Source: Sipunculus nudus
Taxonomy: Eukaryota > Annelida > Sipuncula > Golfingiida > Sipunculidae
Length of the DNA stretch: 64,000 nt
Direction: 5' to 3'
Assembly (NCBI GenBank): GCA_026874595.1
Contig: CM049311.1
Location: 32,879,176 to 32,943,175, forward strand
The position numbers and the translations under genes are program-made. Positions 1 to 11,483 of this stretch are shown here, piece by piece (within the stretch, counting starts at the first letter, position 1; each line of letters starts with the position of its first letter). The notes below the pieces were generated by a model that saw only the letters and a program-made list of their open reading frames with translations, made no database searches and was not told where the DNA came from.

Positions 1-3000
1 ACTTCATCAACAACAAATGGGTGATTCCAGAGGGCAGGAAGACATACACCACCAAGAACCCAGCCACAGGTCAGAATAAAACAAGACTAATAAGGCTAAA
101 AAAGGTATCATTCTCAGGCACTGTCAGGTCAATTTTAACCCCTCCACCCCCCAATCAAAAATTTTGATTTTGATTTTAGTCTTTCAAGAAGATAAAATTA
201 TACAATTATGATAAGATTTCATTTGTTTTATAGTACTATTATCTGGTTTACAAAAAAGTTGTGTTATTATCACGCTTTTCCCTGATTATATTTCATTTTT
301 ATTGTAACATACAGAAAAATGTCAAAATATCACTCGCCCGCATTGGTTTTTGGAAAAAGTGCCTACCGGTAAGAACCAAACTATTTTTTTTGCCTAATTT
401 TAGTAGTTCTTTAATGCTTGCATTGTCTGTATACTTTGGTCGCAATATAAGTGATTTTATTATTTTTTTTTTTTTTGCAGTTTTCATTTTTAGTAGATTT
501 GGCATATAGGGTTACTGTTAATTATCTCTACCCATGTAACCTTGTGTGTGTGAAAATCATCACAGTTGTTGGTATGGAATAAACAGAATGATTTACATTG
601 ATAAACAAGGATGAACAAAGGTTACAGAGTACATTCTTCATTGATGGACAAAGAGATAACAGTAATATTATATATGTTTATAATGGTAACACAGGTTAGA
701 CATAAAATATCAAATCACAATAATTCAATAATTCCTTTCTTAAACTGAATATTGTGTTAAATTTCTCTGCTCAAGTGTAAGATGTAATTAACTTTCCATA
801 CATCATCAAATGTGATAATAATGACTGGAACCGTGGTATATATATTTAGTGCATCAAAATTTGGCCTAACCCCCTTCCATGGTTTAGGGGTAGTGCACAG
901 AGCCCAAATCGGGGAGATATTGAGTTTGAATCTCAGCTAAGATTTTTCACTGTCGGCCCCAGCCAGGGTGAGCGCTCTGCAAGCTTGATATGGAGACTGT
1001 TCCCAACAGTCCTGTTTCACTCACACACGAGTGCGCCTTCTGGGGGTTCCTCAGTGTTGTGGCCCAGTAATGGGGATGACACACACACAGGACCCACAGG
1101 AGTGGTACACCAGGATAATAGTGTGTAAGCACCTGTCACATAGTCAGAAACAGGAATGAAATTCTGCAGACACACATGGTTCTTAGTTAAGCAAGCATTA
1201 AAAACAGAGATGGTTAAGTCCACACAAAAAGAAATATGGCCCCTGTTGAGGTTACTCATGCTTTGTCTTCTAATTTTTATTCAGATTTATTTTTGCTGAG
1301 GTGTATAGCTTGGATAAGTTATATGTGTGTATATGTTATACATTTGTATATGTTATATGTGTTATTTGTGTTATGTGTGTATTCACCAAATGAAGTTATA
1401 GTCCTTATTAGAAGTAGCATACCACTCAAAAAAACAGCTGATATATATATACACACATGTACAGGTGAGGAGCTGGCTACGACAGTCCAGGGGACACAGG
1501 AGGATGTAGACATGGCCGTACAGGCCGCACGAACAGCCTACACGTCATGGAGTAAAACACCACCTCACGTCAGAGCTAGACACCTCTACAGGTGAGATCC
1601 TGCTGTGGTACAGATACATAACAAACTGGACACAACCATACAACTCCCAATCATTTTTATGTGCCACGGATCTGGGCAATATGATTTGATGTTTTGTGGT
1701 TAAGGCATGACCCTGTGGAGTGGACAGGCCCAAGCCAGATGCTCAGGGACATTATGGTCAGGGGTAGTTTTTACGGGGTCGCATAAAAGCGGACCAAACT
1801 GTCTCTCTAGTGAAGCTTGCTTTGCTAGCGAAGAGGTTGGTATGCCGGACTTGTACGCCACCAGTGTGGGTTCGAATCCCGGATTGGCCCAGATTTTTTA
1901 CCTCAACCATTTGTCTTTGTAACAAAATAGGGGCTCGTCCAACATGACTGTAAACTTTGTGGCCCAGGGAATCAGCTCACCAAAGTGTGACTCCTAGGAT
2001 AATTAGTCTTGTTCTGACAGCAGAACGCTCTTAAGAGGGGGTGTGTTACGGGGTGCACATAAAAGTGGACTGAACTGTCTCCCTAGTGAAGCTTGCTTTT
2101 CTAGCGAAGCGGTTGGTACGCCTGATCGTAACAAAAATGGGGCCTCGTCCAACGTGACGGTAAACTTTGAGGCCTAAGGAATAGACTCATGGGAAAATTA
2201 GTCTTGTACAGATAGCAGAAGCTCTTCAGAAGGGGTGTGTTACAGGGAGACAAAAAAGCGGATGGAACTGTCTCGCTTGTAAAGCTTGCTTTTCTAGCGA
2301 AGTGGTTGGTATGCTGGACTTGTGCGCCACTGACATAGGTTCGAATCCCAGATCAGCCCAGGATTTCCCCCCGAAAAATTGTCTTTGTAACAGTAGGCAT
2401 AGAGGAGGTACATGGGGAGTGTGTCCCTCTTTCTTTTATTTTAGCTAAACCATCTGGGAAATAAAAAGAATACATGCTTAATACTGAATAGCAGCACCAA
2501 ATTAATGAAATAATAAAATGAATATAATATTGAAATAGAAAATTTATTATTTTAGAATTCTTGAATCATGATTATAATTGCCATTATCATAATTTTCAAT
2601 ATCAGTGTGAAAGTTATTTTTTATGATGAAATAATTGAATATAAATGATCTTTAATGATGTGCTTTATTTTCAGCATCGCTCGTCATATACAGAAACACA
2701 TGCGTTTAATCAGTGTACTAGAAAGCATGGACAATGGAAAGCCAATCAGAGAGACCCGAGATGCCGACATTCCCATTGTAATCCGCCATTTTTACCACCA
2801 TGCGGGCTGGGCTCAGCTGATGGACACAGAGATGAAGGGGTGGAAATCTGTCGGTAAGACTTGATTGACAGGCAGGTTTTGTCCTTTAAATTAATCTCTT
2901 GCTCTACATTAATGTTGTGTAGGTTGTTCCCGTACATGATTTGTTGTTTCCTGATCACTTATTGTAAAAGAGAATGTATGATATCACTCATATTCAAACT

Positions 3001-3195
3001 GAATTCAGTAATGACTCTTTCTTTTTATATTAATTATTAAATTGTCTATATAATATATAAATTTATCACATAAAAATGTTAAACTACAATGATATATGGA
3101 TCCATATTAAAAATTATCCTATATGCTTGTAATATGTATTCAATATCACATACGTTGCTCTCTGTCTTTCTCTCTCTCTTGCTTTCTCTCTCTCC

Positions 3196-3240
<45 letters not shown>

Positions 3241-6200
3241 TATATACACACACACACACACAAGCTGCTACAGATGGCTCTGCCAATAAGGTGAAATACA
3301 TGCTAAAGCAATGCATTTCATACATTTCAGGTGTGGTAGGGGCTATCGTACCTTGGAACTTTCCTTTGATGTTACTGACCTGGAAGGTTTGCCCAGCACT
3401 GGCCATGGGTAACGTTGTGGTCCTGAAGCCAGCTACATACACCCGCATGTCAGCGCTGCTGTTTGCGGAGATCTGCGCTGAGGCAGGCCTGCCCCCTGGT
3501 GTATTTAACGTCATCACAGGGGGCGGAGCCATGGGCAGCTTACTCGCCACTCATCTTGATGTAGACAAAGTGGGATTTACAGGATCCACAGAGGTATGTA
3601 TTGCTCATCAGGGCTCAACATTAACTTTTGAAAGTACTTCTAGATTTTACTTGCCCTACATGAAGTTTTACTTGCCCTACCAAAACCATTGATTGTTTTT
3701 AAGAACACAAACATCCTTTCTCAGGCCTTTGGATAAAGGTTTATGTTGGACCCACTTGCCCAGTCGAGGTGACTTTTAGTTGTCATCACACTCTTTTCTG
3801 GAAATTTCACTTGCCCCGGGCAAGAGGTTAACCATTAATGTCGAGCCCTGCTCATTGATAGCAGAAGAGGTACTCATACGTCTGCATGGTCCCTGCATCA
3901 CTGTTATTCAGCAACCATTTCAGCAAACACTTTGTAATATGCTGTGTGGCGGGGTTCAGATTCATGTGGGTGTTCAGTTCATGGTATTCCCAAGAGGTTT
4001 ATAGTCTTGAAAAATAAACCTTTGTAATAAGGGCATCGGGACAACTACCCCTCCCCCCCCCCCCCAAAAAAAAAAAAACACACATCCCACTTTTCCTCTT
4101 CAGAGGAATTAAAACCCTTATCCTCCAAAGACATTTACCCCCTGGGTATTTCATCCATTATAAATTCCACCCACTCCACCACCCTGGCCAAACAATGAAG
4201 TATCAGTTGACTGATTTTCCTGATATCTACTATTACTGATGATTTTGGCGAGGTTGCATTAAACCAAAAACTTGTGGTGCATCCTACAATCCTTTTTGTC
4301 ACTATAGTACACTTTACCTCCCTTAACCCCTCTTTATACCAGTATGAGCAATATCACTCGTGCAAAAAATGATTGACAGATTTCTGTGCAGTTAACAAGC
4401 ATGGATGTGAGTCAGAGCCTCATCGGTTACAGCTGAATTCATTCAAAATCAATTAATGTCACCTAAGTCATTCCAGACACTGCAGTATCTACAATACCAG
4501 AAATGTATGGTCTGATATATGATAAAGCTTCTGTTTTGGACCTCATTTTTACACCACTGAAGGCAGGGAAGGACGTTTCTCATATATATGCAGGTGCATA
4601 CATTTAACAGCTGTTGACCTAATGAAGCAGTGTAAAATTATTTTCTGAAAAAAAAACCCTCCACACACCACAAAAAAAGAAATAAAAGATGGAGGTATCT
4701 GAAATTTTATGGTGGATTAGTTCTTTCTCAGAGTGTGATTGTAGCATCATGTTTTCTTAGTTTTAAGCTTATTTTAAGAGGTAAAAAAATTTTTTATCCT
4801 TGTTTACCCATGAGTGTGATTTCTTTTTCATCCCCTAAATGTCTCTTATCGCTTATGACCTCCAAAGGCAGTGCCTGTCCCTGCCAGATTGGGTTGCTGT
4901 TTTATTAATTATTAATTGTACTTTTTACTGTTGATTGATGGTTTTCAGGTTGGACAAATTCTGAGGAAGGCTACAGCAGGCTCTGGCAAGAAGGTGTCTC
5001 TTGAGCTGGGTGGGAAATCTCCTGTGATCGTGTTTGATAACGCTGATCTGGACAGCACAGTTGAGGGAGTAGTTGATGCCATATGGTTCAACCAGGGCCA
5101 GGTAAGAGGTTTTATAAATAATTGTGCAATAGCTGAAATTTACATTTGTCATAATTCATAAGAAAAACCTGTCAGCAATTCTGAAACATGTTGATCATTG
5201 ATTTTTCCTACATTGCTGTATAAATGGATTATCGACTGTGTGACCTCTTCTACGGCTAAAATTATATGTCTATTTTAAGCAACAAGTTCTTAAAAACCTG
5301 ATTCTCCTTTAGTATGATATGTGTGGTTCCATGTATTTTAATATAATAATACATAATTTAATATAATAATATAATATAATTATTAAGATGTGCACAAAAC
5401 ACCACAGACTTTAAATTCATCCCGGACTTGAAGGAGGAAACAGAGGACATAAATTCCTATAATTTGCTTGTTATTGTTCTCTACATCTTTAAATGATAAA
5501 ACCATAGATTTCCTGAATTAATTGATACTTTCAGCATGGGTGCCTCATGCATCATTTGGATAATATAACCTACACTTAGCTAATGCCAGTGACATACTCT
5601 TTAATAGGTTTGCAGTGCTGGATCAAGACTGTTGGTACAAGAGACAGTGTACGATAAAGTGGTGAGCAAGGTCAAGGACAGGATGAAGCACCTGAGGGTT
5701 GGTAACTGCCTGGACAAGTCTATTGACATGGGCGCCATCGTTGACGAGTCTCAGAGGAAGAGCGTGGACGAGTTTGTGCAGCACGCTCGCCAGGAAGGTG
5801 CTGAGGTGAGGCATTTTCATAGGAAAGTCACACAGTCTATTTAGATGTATTGTTGTCCCGCACTTCCACAGAACGAGGAAATTGATTTGGGTCTGTCTTT
5901 CTGTCTGTCAGGTTTTTGTTTCCATGCAATAACATTCCTAATAATTATCCAATTTCATTCAAATTTGGATCAGTGATTACTCTCATGCATACCTTGGTAA
6001 TTATTGGTTTTGGAGTGTCTGTTTTTTAATTTATTATCACCAGCTCCAAAAAAAATTAACGAATTTTGATCCTATTTCACAACCAAAATTAAGACATGTG
6101 GAGACATCTTCCTGCAAAAAAAAAAAATAAAACACATTAATAGAACAAGCATGAAGAACAAGAACAGGCAAAAGTGGGGACATAAATTCCATGAATTTGT

Positions 6201-9200
6201 TTGCTTAGGGTCATGTGTTTTTAAACCATTTACTGTCATACTAGGCAGGAGGTAGCCTACTATTTTAAGATGTGTAGGGACTGCACACTAGCTGAAGGTC
6301 ATGGTTAGTGTCCAGTCTGAAGGGCAAAATGCAGTCTTTGGGAGCTTTGGGAGGAATGTGCTTACAATAAGCAAGTATATCTTGTTTAATATTTTTTTTC
6401 TGTTGGTCAAATAATTTCTTGATTTCTATGTTACTATTTTGTTAACAATTGTAAGCCAGACCTTTTCGAAACACATCTAAGGAATAATTTGCTCATTTAT
6501 TAGGTATTGCCAGTTTAAATTTGTAATTGATTTTGTTTTAAATGCCCGTTTTTGTTTATGTATACTTCCTTATTCTTGTATTGCTACCCTCTTGCAGGTT
6601 TACCAAGCATGTGCTGACATACCAGACAAGGGCTGTTTCTATCCTCCGACGCTGATCACTAATGTACAGACAGTGTCCAGAGTGGTCGTGGAGGAGGTGA
6701 GTACCACAAACCAGTCATAGTCTAGTATCTGATCTGATAAGCACCATACCATCATTAGTCCTATGTATGTTACAAGTTTGTTAAATATTTTAAAACAATA
6801 ATTTGATGAACATAAGCAGGTATGACGTTTTCCTCTTAAAAGTACACTGCAGATTCTGTTTCTCCAAGAAAATAAGGAACTCTGCCTATTGCTGTAGAAT
6901 CATTCACCACTATCATAGATAAGGTCTACACGAGAGACCATTTTCAAACAACAGAAAGTGTCTGTGTTATGTTGACCATCATTGCCATTTTATATTATGA
7001 TTTTCACCATTTTCAGATTTTCGGTCCTGTTCTTGTGGTGCTACCATTCCGTACAGCCAAAGAAGCAGTTGCCCTTGGCAACAATACCAAATATGGCCTT
7101 GGTTCAAGTGTGTGGTCAGAGAATATCAGCCTGGCCATGGAGGTCGCTATCAGTCTCAAGGCTGGCACTGTCTGGGTGAACTGTCACAACATGTTTGACG
7201 CTGCTGCAGGATTTGGAGGGTACAGAGAGAGCGGATACGGCAGGGATGGAGGCAAAGAGGTGTGTAAGAAATTGGCTTTTTTGAATAATTTATAAAAAAA
7301 ATGAGTTTTAATAATTGAATTATTTAATGAAGAAAGCTTCAGAAAATTAGTTTTTAAAAAATGCAATATTACACATATGCAAAATCAATCTAGTGCCATT
7401 CCCATGAAACTGCATAAATAATATTTGCATGCTTTGACAAGTAATGATATAGATGTTGCCATGTAGAAACGTCAAGGGAACCATCCAGGATTATTTCTCA
7501 TTCAATTTACAGTACATTTGAATCTGTTAACATTTAAAAGAGACTAAAGGGGCAATTTTAAATTTGCAGAACTATGCATCCAGGTAATTACCTGACTAGC
7601 ATTGACACAGAAATAAAATAGTTTATATATTATTTCATAAATTTGAAAACCATATACATTATATTTGGAAAATTTGAAAAATATGGGGCCTATCAATCAG
7701 AATCTAAAAGCTTATCTTCATTGATATATGACCATAAGATTCAAAGTTTTACATTAGAAATGCTTGTACTCCCATTTGATTTCATGTATTACTGGTTTTT
7801 TCTTCGCTTGGTAGGGCTTGTTTGAGTATGTGAGACCGTCATGGGAGGACCGACCACGACCAGCAGTAGGGGATGTTGATATGAAGACATTTGGTGCAAC
7901 AACTCAGGCTCGTCCAACCATTGCTAATAATGCTCCTGTTGAAATCCCAGTAGATGGCATTGTTATGCCAGGGTATGGGAAAATTTTTGCTCTTCTGTCT
8001 AGCAATGTATGGGTATTAGTTGTTCTGCAGCACTTTACTGCCGTAGTAATGGAGGGATATTTCTTTTTACAATAAGAAATCTTTAAGTGCCTCATCTGAG
8101 TAATACTTCAAGAACTTAAAACTACACAATTGCATGCTAACTTGGAAATTGAATCATGTTTAGGTAAAATCTTTAAAAATCTGAAACTGGACCATCACTA
8201 ACTTGGAGCAGCTTTTATATTTATATTCTGCTGATGCAGTTATCCAAATTTTGATTTATATACAATTAAAAGGTAATCTTTTACATTTCTTAATATTTCT
8301 CCAGCTGATTATGATTACTTTAAATTTGTAGAATTGACCATACATACAAGATGTATTACGGGGGAGCCCAGAAGAGACCTGATGCCCCGTACGCACGACC
8401 TGTGGTGAACCCAGATGGTGAAGTCCTCGGTCATGTTGGCGAGGGAAACCGTAAAGATGTCAGGAACGCTGTCGAAGCAGCACACAAGGCAGCTCCGGGG
8501 TAAATGTAACAATAGCAACTGTGATTTTGATAAGAGAGGGGTTCACCATTTTCCACTAATGGTCTCATATAGTTATACCCTAACAAAGGTCAGACATAAA
8601 GTATATGTATTTAAAATGTCATACATGTGTGTAATTATTTTAGAGTTTAATAGAATTCCGCCCCTGGTGTATGACTGCAGTGTAAGGTAGTGTTGTCTCT
8701 GCTTACACTAGAGGGAGGTTTTAATCCGACTTTCTTTCACCTCAGATGGGGAAAGAGAGCAGCACATAACCGAGCACAGATCGTGTACTACATGGCTGAG
8801 AACCTGGAAATGAGACGACGTGAGTTTGCTGATCGAATCAGCAGAATGACGGGATGTTCTCTGGACAAAGCAGAGCAGGAAGTTGACCTGTCCATACAGA
8901 GGCTGTTCCACTGGGGGGCGTACTGTGATAAATATGGAGGCTCTGTACAGGTAGGTATTCAAGCGTCTTTGTCACAGCAGATTGGTGGGGTATACCAGAC
9001 TTGGACTCAAGTCTGGACTTGAGTTCACCTCTTTAAGGACTCCGACTTAAGGGGTCCTGGACTTGGACTTTTACTCAGACCCAAATATAAGGACCTGAAA
9101 ATTCAGACACCAGTCCATCTTGAGGCAAGCAGAAGGAAAGCTCTGTTGCATACTATTGGTATAAAGACATTTATATACATGTGTGAAGTACTAACAAAAT

Positions 9201-11483
9201 ATAAAAAAAAGAAGACTTCTAATATATACCACTTGAGCTTCAGCCCTGCATCGGGAGCTAAATGTATGTATACAGTCAAGCAAAAAGCATGTTTAAACTT
9301 ACATAAAAGTAATTATGGCAGTCTCAAATTTCCGTTTTAAATTTCTTTTATTGAGATTTGTTGGACTCTGACATGGACTAAGGTTTCAGGCAACTCAGAC
9401 TTCAAGGTGGACTCAAACCTCAAGGACTCCCACTTGAACTTAGAATCTAGTAGCCTGGATTAAGACTTGGACTCAGATAATGTGGACTCAACTACATCAC
9501 TGGAGTATACTGCAGTAATTATCATAGTCTATTACAGCAAGATGTACAGCCCTGTCCATACAGAGAATATTACAGTGTAGGCCAGTTTGGGGTAATTAAG
9601 GGTCTGTACCAGTTCTTTAGACATTAATAGGTAAGGCTAAAGCAAAATTGACCAGGCAAGACAAATTAACTGGCAAAGTTTCAAGAATATAAAAATTTCT
9701 TTAAAATTTTTAAATAATGTGTTAAAGCTAAACAAAATTTATCCCATTTTTTATGATTCCTATATGAATTATTGAAGGGATTGAGACACGAGTACAAATT
9801 GAAACATTATTGAAGACTTCTTCCTCAAAATCCATGGAGATGTCCTGTCTCCAAACAGGAGAGCTAAAAGTGGGAAATAATAATACTTGGATGTGGCCAT
9901 TAAACAGACAGTTTTTTGGGATGGTTAAGGAAGGGTTAAGCAGTATTTTAGTAACAAGACTACTTCAAAGCATAAATTTTTAGAATTAATGAAATAAATG
10001 AATTAATCTTGTTTCTTTTCCTGTGTAAAATGTATAGCAGGGAAGTTATACTAAACTAATTAAAATTTGATATGTAACTGCTCTCCTCCTTAAATTGATG
10101 TACAGAAATATTGGACATATTGTAACTTGACAAAATGGTACTTGAAAATTTCATTTTGAACCTGTCAAATCAGTTTTAATTACAGGAATTTTGGTGCCAT
10201 TTTGTTCAGATAACTCTGTATAGAGCATTAGGACCACAGAAGATAAATGGCACACAGTTTAAATAATCCTGCTATATTCCTGATTATTTTAGGAGACGAC
10301 TCTGTACGGTGCTACCATAAAGATTCATGAGCCAGTGGGAGTGCTCGGTATTGCATGCCCAGACAACTATCCCCTCCTTGGGTTTGTCTCGCTGTTTGCT
10401 CCGGCAGTTGTCAGAGGGAACTCCATGGTCATCATTCCGAGTCAGAAATACCCACTCGCAGCACTGGATCTGTACCAGGTAGAGAATCTACACACTCAAA
10501 ATGCTACAGTCAATACCACATTTAGATTCAAGTTCAATAAATACATACAAGATCTTCCACTTGATAATTTTCTCAAATATTTTGCTTAATTCAGGAAAAT
10601 ATTTTACATTGTTTCATGTTTTTTAGTGTAAATACCTACATCGTCTACTTTTGTAAATGCATGGTATCTTGGAGATGGTGATTTTAGACTATTCATGGAT
10701 GGATTTAGTCTTTTGGTTGAGACTAAGAGTACATTCTATCAGTGGTTTAGTAGAAGCAGAATTGAAAGAGTAGAAGCAGCATGGAATTTTTATTTTTAAC
10801 TTATGCTTTTTCTTTGCTATCTGCATTATTTTTCAGAATAAATGTTAAATTATATTGGTTTATTTACTTTACCAAAAGCTTTATGTTTCTTTGTTTCTTT
10901 AGAATTCTTGAATTACCTTGAAAACACCTATTTATGTAATATATGTTCCTGTTTGAGTTAAACTTACATCATTACTAACTCCCAAGACCTGTGCTTTACA
11001 AGAAAGTAATTTTTAGCTCATAATATTCTATAGTATTTTATACTCAGTTTCTTTAATAAATGGTGATATCATAATATTCAATAAATGTGGTCTCATAATG
11101 CTCCATGTACAAATTTTAACTCTTAATATTTCATGTATAAATTATTACTTGTCATGAGTATCATGTGACTTCTACTACACTAGGTGTTTGATACATCAGA
11201 CCTGCCAGGTGGCGTTGTCAACATCCTTACAGGGGACAAGGATCACATGATCAAATATCTCACAGAACATCAAGATATACAGTCTGTGTGGTACTTTGGG
11301 TCAGCAGAGGGGTCAAAGTTTGTCGAGTACACCTCTGCAGTCAATGTGAAGCGCACATGGGTCAACTATGGATTTGAGAGAAACTGGGCTGACCCAGAAC
11401 AAGGTCAAGGTGAAGAATTCCTGTACCATTCCATACAAGCCAAAAATATCTGGGTTCCAATGGGAGATATTTATGCAAATTAA
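1..11483 (+). CDS. ALDH16A1: ALDH16A1, aldehyde dehydrogenase family 16 member A1 (5' partial, 13 exons visible)
   Basis: Joining 3-69, 1465-1591, 2675-2853, 3331-3593, 4949-5101, 5608-5805, 6598-6696, 7017-7259, 7815-7972, 8332-8499, 8746-8950, 10293-10478 and 11184-11483 gives 2,346 bases, an unbroken 781-residue frame plus TAA; every intron is GT...AG and all phases agree. Counting the first visible Phe as residue 1, domain 1 is a full ALDH fold: VPWNFP (Asn134), FTGSTE (about 207-212), LELGGKSP (Glu231), VCSAGSR (Cys265), EIFGP (362-366). Residues about 480-781 are a second, shortened ALDH-like domain with no catalytic Cys, the architecture specific to family 16. The protein ends IWVPMGD plus a short IYAN tail; the WxPMGD end is a family-16 hallmark. 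The human protein is about 802 residues, so only about 40 N-terminal residues should be missing. In mammals the protein is regarded as non-catalytic; here the active-site residues argue for a working NAD(P)-dependent dehydrogenase, substrate unknown. It converges on UFSP1. Confidence 0.96.
3..69 (+). CDS. ALDH16A1: ALDH16A1 first visible exon (truncated by window edge)
   Basis: Encodes FINNKW...NPATG, the N-terminal strand region of the ALDH fold that normally starts around residue 40-45. The donor is ACAG|GTCAGA at 69/70 (phase 1). The start codon and first exon(s) lie upstream of the window. Confidence 0.9.
90..396 (+). mobile_element. TIR MITE copy 1, in ALDH16A1 intron
   Basis: An element of about 0.3 kb with inverted ends of the type aaaggtatNattctcaggcac ... 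gtgcctaNNgNtaNNacc, flanked by taaggc / gccta. The interior (tcaattttaacccc, attttgattttgatttt, tctttcaagaagataaaat) is shared with copies at 57.5 and 59.9 kb. There is no coding capacity. Confidence 0.65.
885..1110 (+). repeat. tRNA-like SINE fragment in ALDH16A1 intron
   Basis: Contains an A-box-like segment (tggtttaggggtagtgca) followed after about 45 bases by a B-box-like gagtttgaatctc. This is the layout of a degenerate tRNA-derived SINE head. The downstream part is GC-richer than the surrounding intron. Confidence 0.4.
1465..1591 (+). CDS. ALDH16A1: ALDH16A1 exon (cofactor-domain helix)
   Basis: Follows acceptor TGTACAG at 1458-1464 and completes the Gly codon from the previous exon. 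It encodes EELATTVQG...AVQAARTAY...HLY, the typical 'DVDxAVxAARxA' ALDH helix. The donor is AG|GTGAGA (phase 2). The intron before it holds a MITE copy (about 90-396) and a tRNA-like repeat (about 885-1100). Confidence 0.95.
1767..2395 (+). repeat. Three tandem tRNA-derived SINE-like units
   Basis: Units begin near 1767, 2044 and 2237 with (t)gttacggggt..cataaaagNgga and share aagcttgctttNctagcgaagNggttggtaNgcc. Units 1 and 3 retain a good Pol III B box, ggttcgaatccc (1869-1880; 2339-2349). Unit 2 has lost it. The tRNA-like heads followed by shared tails suggest tandem SINE duplication within the intron. Confidence 0.6.
2675..2853 (+). CDS. ALDH16A1: ALDH16A1 exon (IARHIQKH ... WKSVG)
   Basis: The acceptor TTTTCAG ends at 2674 and the Ser codon is split with the previous exon. 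It encodes the helix region with [12 protein letters not shown] and a long FYHHAGWAQ helix. The donor is GTCG|GTAAGA (phase 1). The intron upstream contains tandem tRNA-like SINE units. Confidence 0.95.
3160..3262. repeat. Compound (CT)n(TA)n(CA)n microsatellite
   Basis: CT-rich, then about 15 TA units, then CA units, next to the acceptor of the ALDH16A1 exon carrying the catalytic Asn. Confidence 0.95.
3331..3593 (+). CDS. ALDH16A1: ALDH16A1 exon with catalytic Asn and Rossmann-fold residues
   Basis: Encodes [12 protein letters not shown] (Asn codon 3357-3359), the cofactor-binding LKPATYT segment, the GLPPGVFNV turn and FTGSTE. The acceptor TTTCAG ends at 3330; the donor is GAG|GTATGT (phase 0). 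A CT/TA/CA compound microsatellite (3160-3262) sits only about 70 bases upstream of this acceptor. Confidence 0.96.
3640..3850 (+). repeat. Dispersed 'ttgcccNgggcaag' repeat (copy 1)
   Basis: Contains ttttacttgccctac twice and cacttgccccgggcaag...ttaatgtcgagccctg. A reverse-orientation copy lies at about 37,205-37,470. The short conserved frame [10 protein letters not shown] arises from this repeat and is not a gene. Confidence 0.6.
4949..5101 (+). CDS. ALDH16A1: ALDH16A1 exon with catalytic Glu
   Basis: Encodes [15 protein letters not shown] then LELGGKSP (general-base Glu codon 5003-5005) and ends FNQGQ just before the catalytic loop. It is 51 codons long and both flanking introns are phase 0. 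Confidence 0.96.
5608..5805 (+). CDS. ALDH16A1: ALDH16A1 exon with catalytic Cys
   Basis: Begins Val-Cys: the nucleophile codon TGC is at 5611-5613 in the context GQVCSAGSR, matching active ALDHs. It continues LLVQE, the RMKHLRVG motif, and MGAIVDE. Flanking introns are phase 0; the donor is GAG|GTGAGG. Confidence 0.96.
5850..6200 (-). mobile_element. Dispersed element, inverted copy of 28.42-28.83 kb element
   Basis: In reverse orientation this ALDH16A1 intron segment shares gaagatgtctccac, ggaatttatNtcccc, the atcaNNNaNcNaaatttgaatNaaat segment and cagacagaNagacagac-type sequence with 28,415-28,836. The ends resemble tgtcccNcacttcc / agtgggg. It is non-coding. Confidence 0.5.
6598..6696 (+). 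CDS. ALDH16A1: ALDH16A1 exon (YPPTLI ... VVVEE)
   Basis: A 33-codon exon encoding the conserved [10 protein letters not shown] segment and the Glu of the EIFGP motif at its last codon. The acceptor is CTTGCAG; the donor is GAG|GTGAGT. Confidence 0.95.
7017..7259 (+). CDS. ALDH16A1: ALDH16A1 exon closing ALDH domain 1
   Basis: Encodes [11 protein letters not shown], the [12 protein letters not shown] segment, KAGTVWVN and the [16 protein letters not shown] loop typical of the C-terminal end of an ALDH catalytic domain. It is 81 codons; the donor is GAG|GTGTGT. Confidence 0.96.
7815..7972 (+). CDS. ALDH16A1: ALDH16A1 exon, inter-domain linker
   Basis: Starts [10 protein letters not shown] (the family-16 'EYLRPS'-type end of domain 1) and continues into a linker with KTFGATTQ. 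The acceptor is TTGGTAG; the donor is GG|GTATGG (phase 2). Confidence 0.94.
8332..8499 (+). CDS. ALDH16A1: ALDH16A1 exon opening the second ALDH-like domain
   Basis: Encodes [28 protein letters not shown] and [11 protein letters not shown], a second copy of the ALDH N-terminal strand/helix pattern. The donor is GG|GTAAAT (phase 2). Confidence 0.95.
8746..8950 (+). CDS. ALDH16A1: ALDH16A1 exon, second domain helices
   Basis: Completes a Gly codon, then encodes [20 protein letters not shown] and [20 protein letters not shown], equivalent to domain-1 helices. The donor is CAG|GTAGGT (phase 0). The intron after it starts with a degenerate 'ggacttggact' low-complexity repeat. Confidence 0.95.
8998..9500. 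repeat. Degenerate 'ggacttggact' low-complexity repeat
   Basis: Repeated variants of ggactNNgactt / ctcaagtctggactt occupy both ends of this intron stretch, with a unique A-rich segment between (about 9120-9350). Confidence 0.6.
9500..10290. other. ALDH16A1 intron without recognised content
   Basis: AT-rich sequence with no open frame, no clear repeat and no splice-flanked exon that I can see. Confidence 0.5.
10293..10478 (+). CDS. ALDH16A1: ALDH16A1 exon, second Rossmann-like segment
   Basis: Encodes [20 protein letters not shown] and [15 protein letters not shown]. This aligns with the PWNFP/KPA region of domain 1, but Asp-Asn-Tyr-Pro replaces Trp-Asn-Phe-Pro. It is 62 codons with phase 0 on both sides. 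Confidence 0.95.
11184..11483 (+). CDS. ALDH16A1: ALDH16A1 terminal exon
   Basis: Encodes [31 protein letters not shown] and the C-terminal end [10 protein letters not shown], with TAA at 11481-11483. The stop lies inside a 14-base motif (11469-11482) repeated at 11498-11511. No Glu/Cys active-site segment follows, so the second domain is truncated as in other family-16 proteins. Confidence 0.96.
   Translation: MFDTSDLPGGVVNILTGDKDHMIKYLTEHQDIQSVWYFGSAEGSKFVEYTSAVNVKRTWVNYGFERNWADPEQGQGEEFLYHSIQAKNIWVPMGDIYAN

Noticed and set aside
1869..1880. Genuine tRNA gene at the B-box match
   Set aside because: No closed cloverleaf could be drawn; acceptor stem pairing is absent and the unit repeats in tandem, so it is SINE-like.
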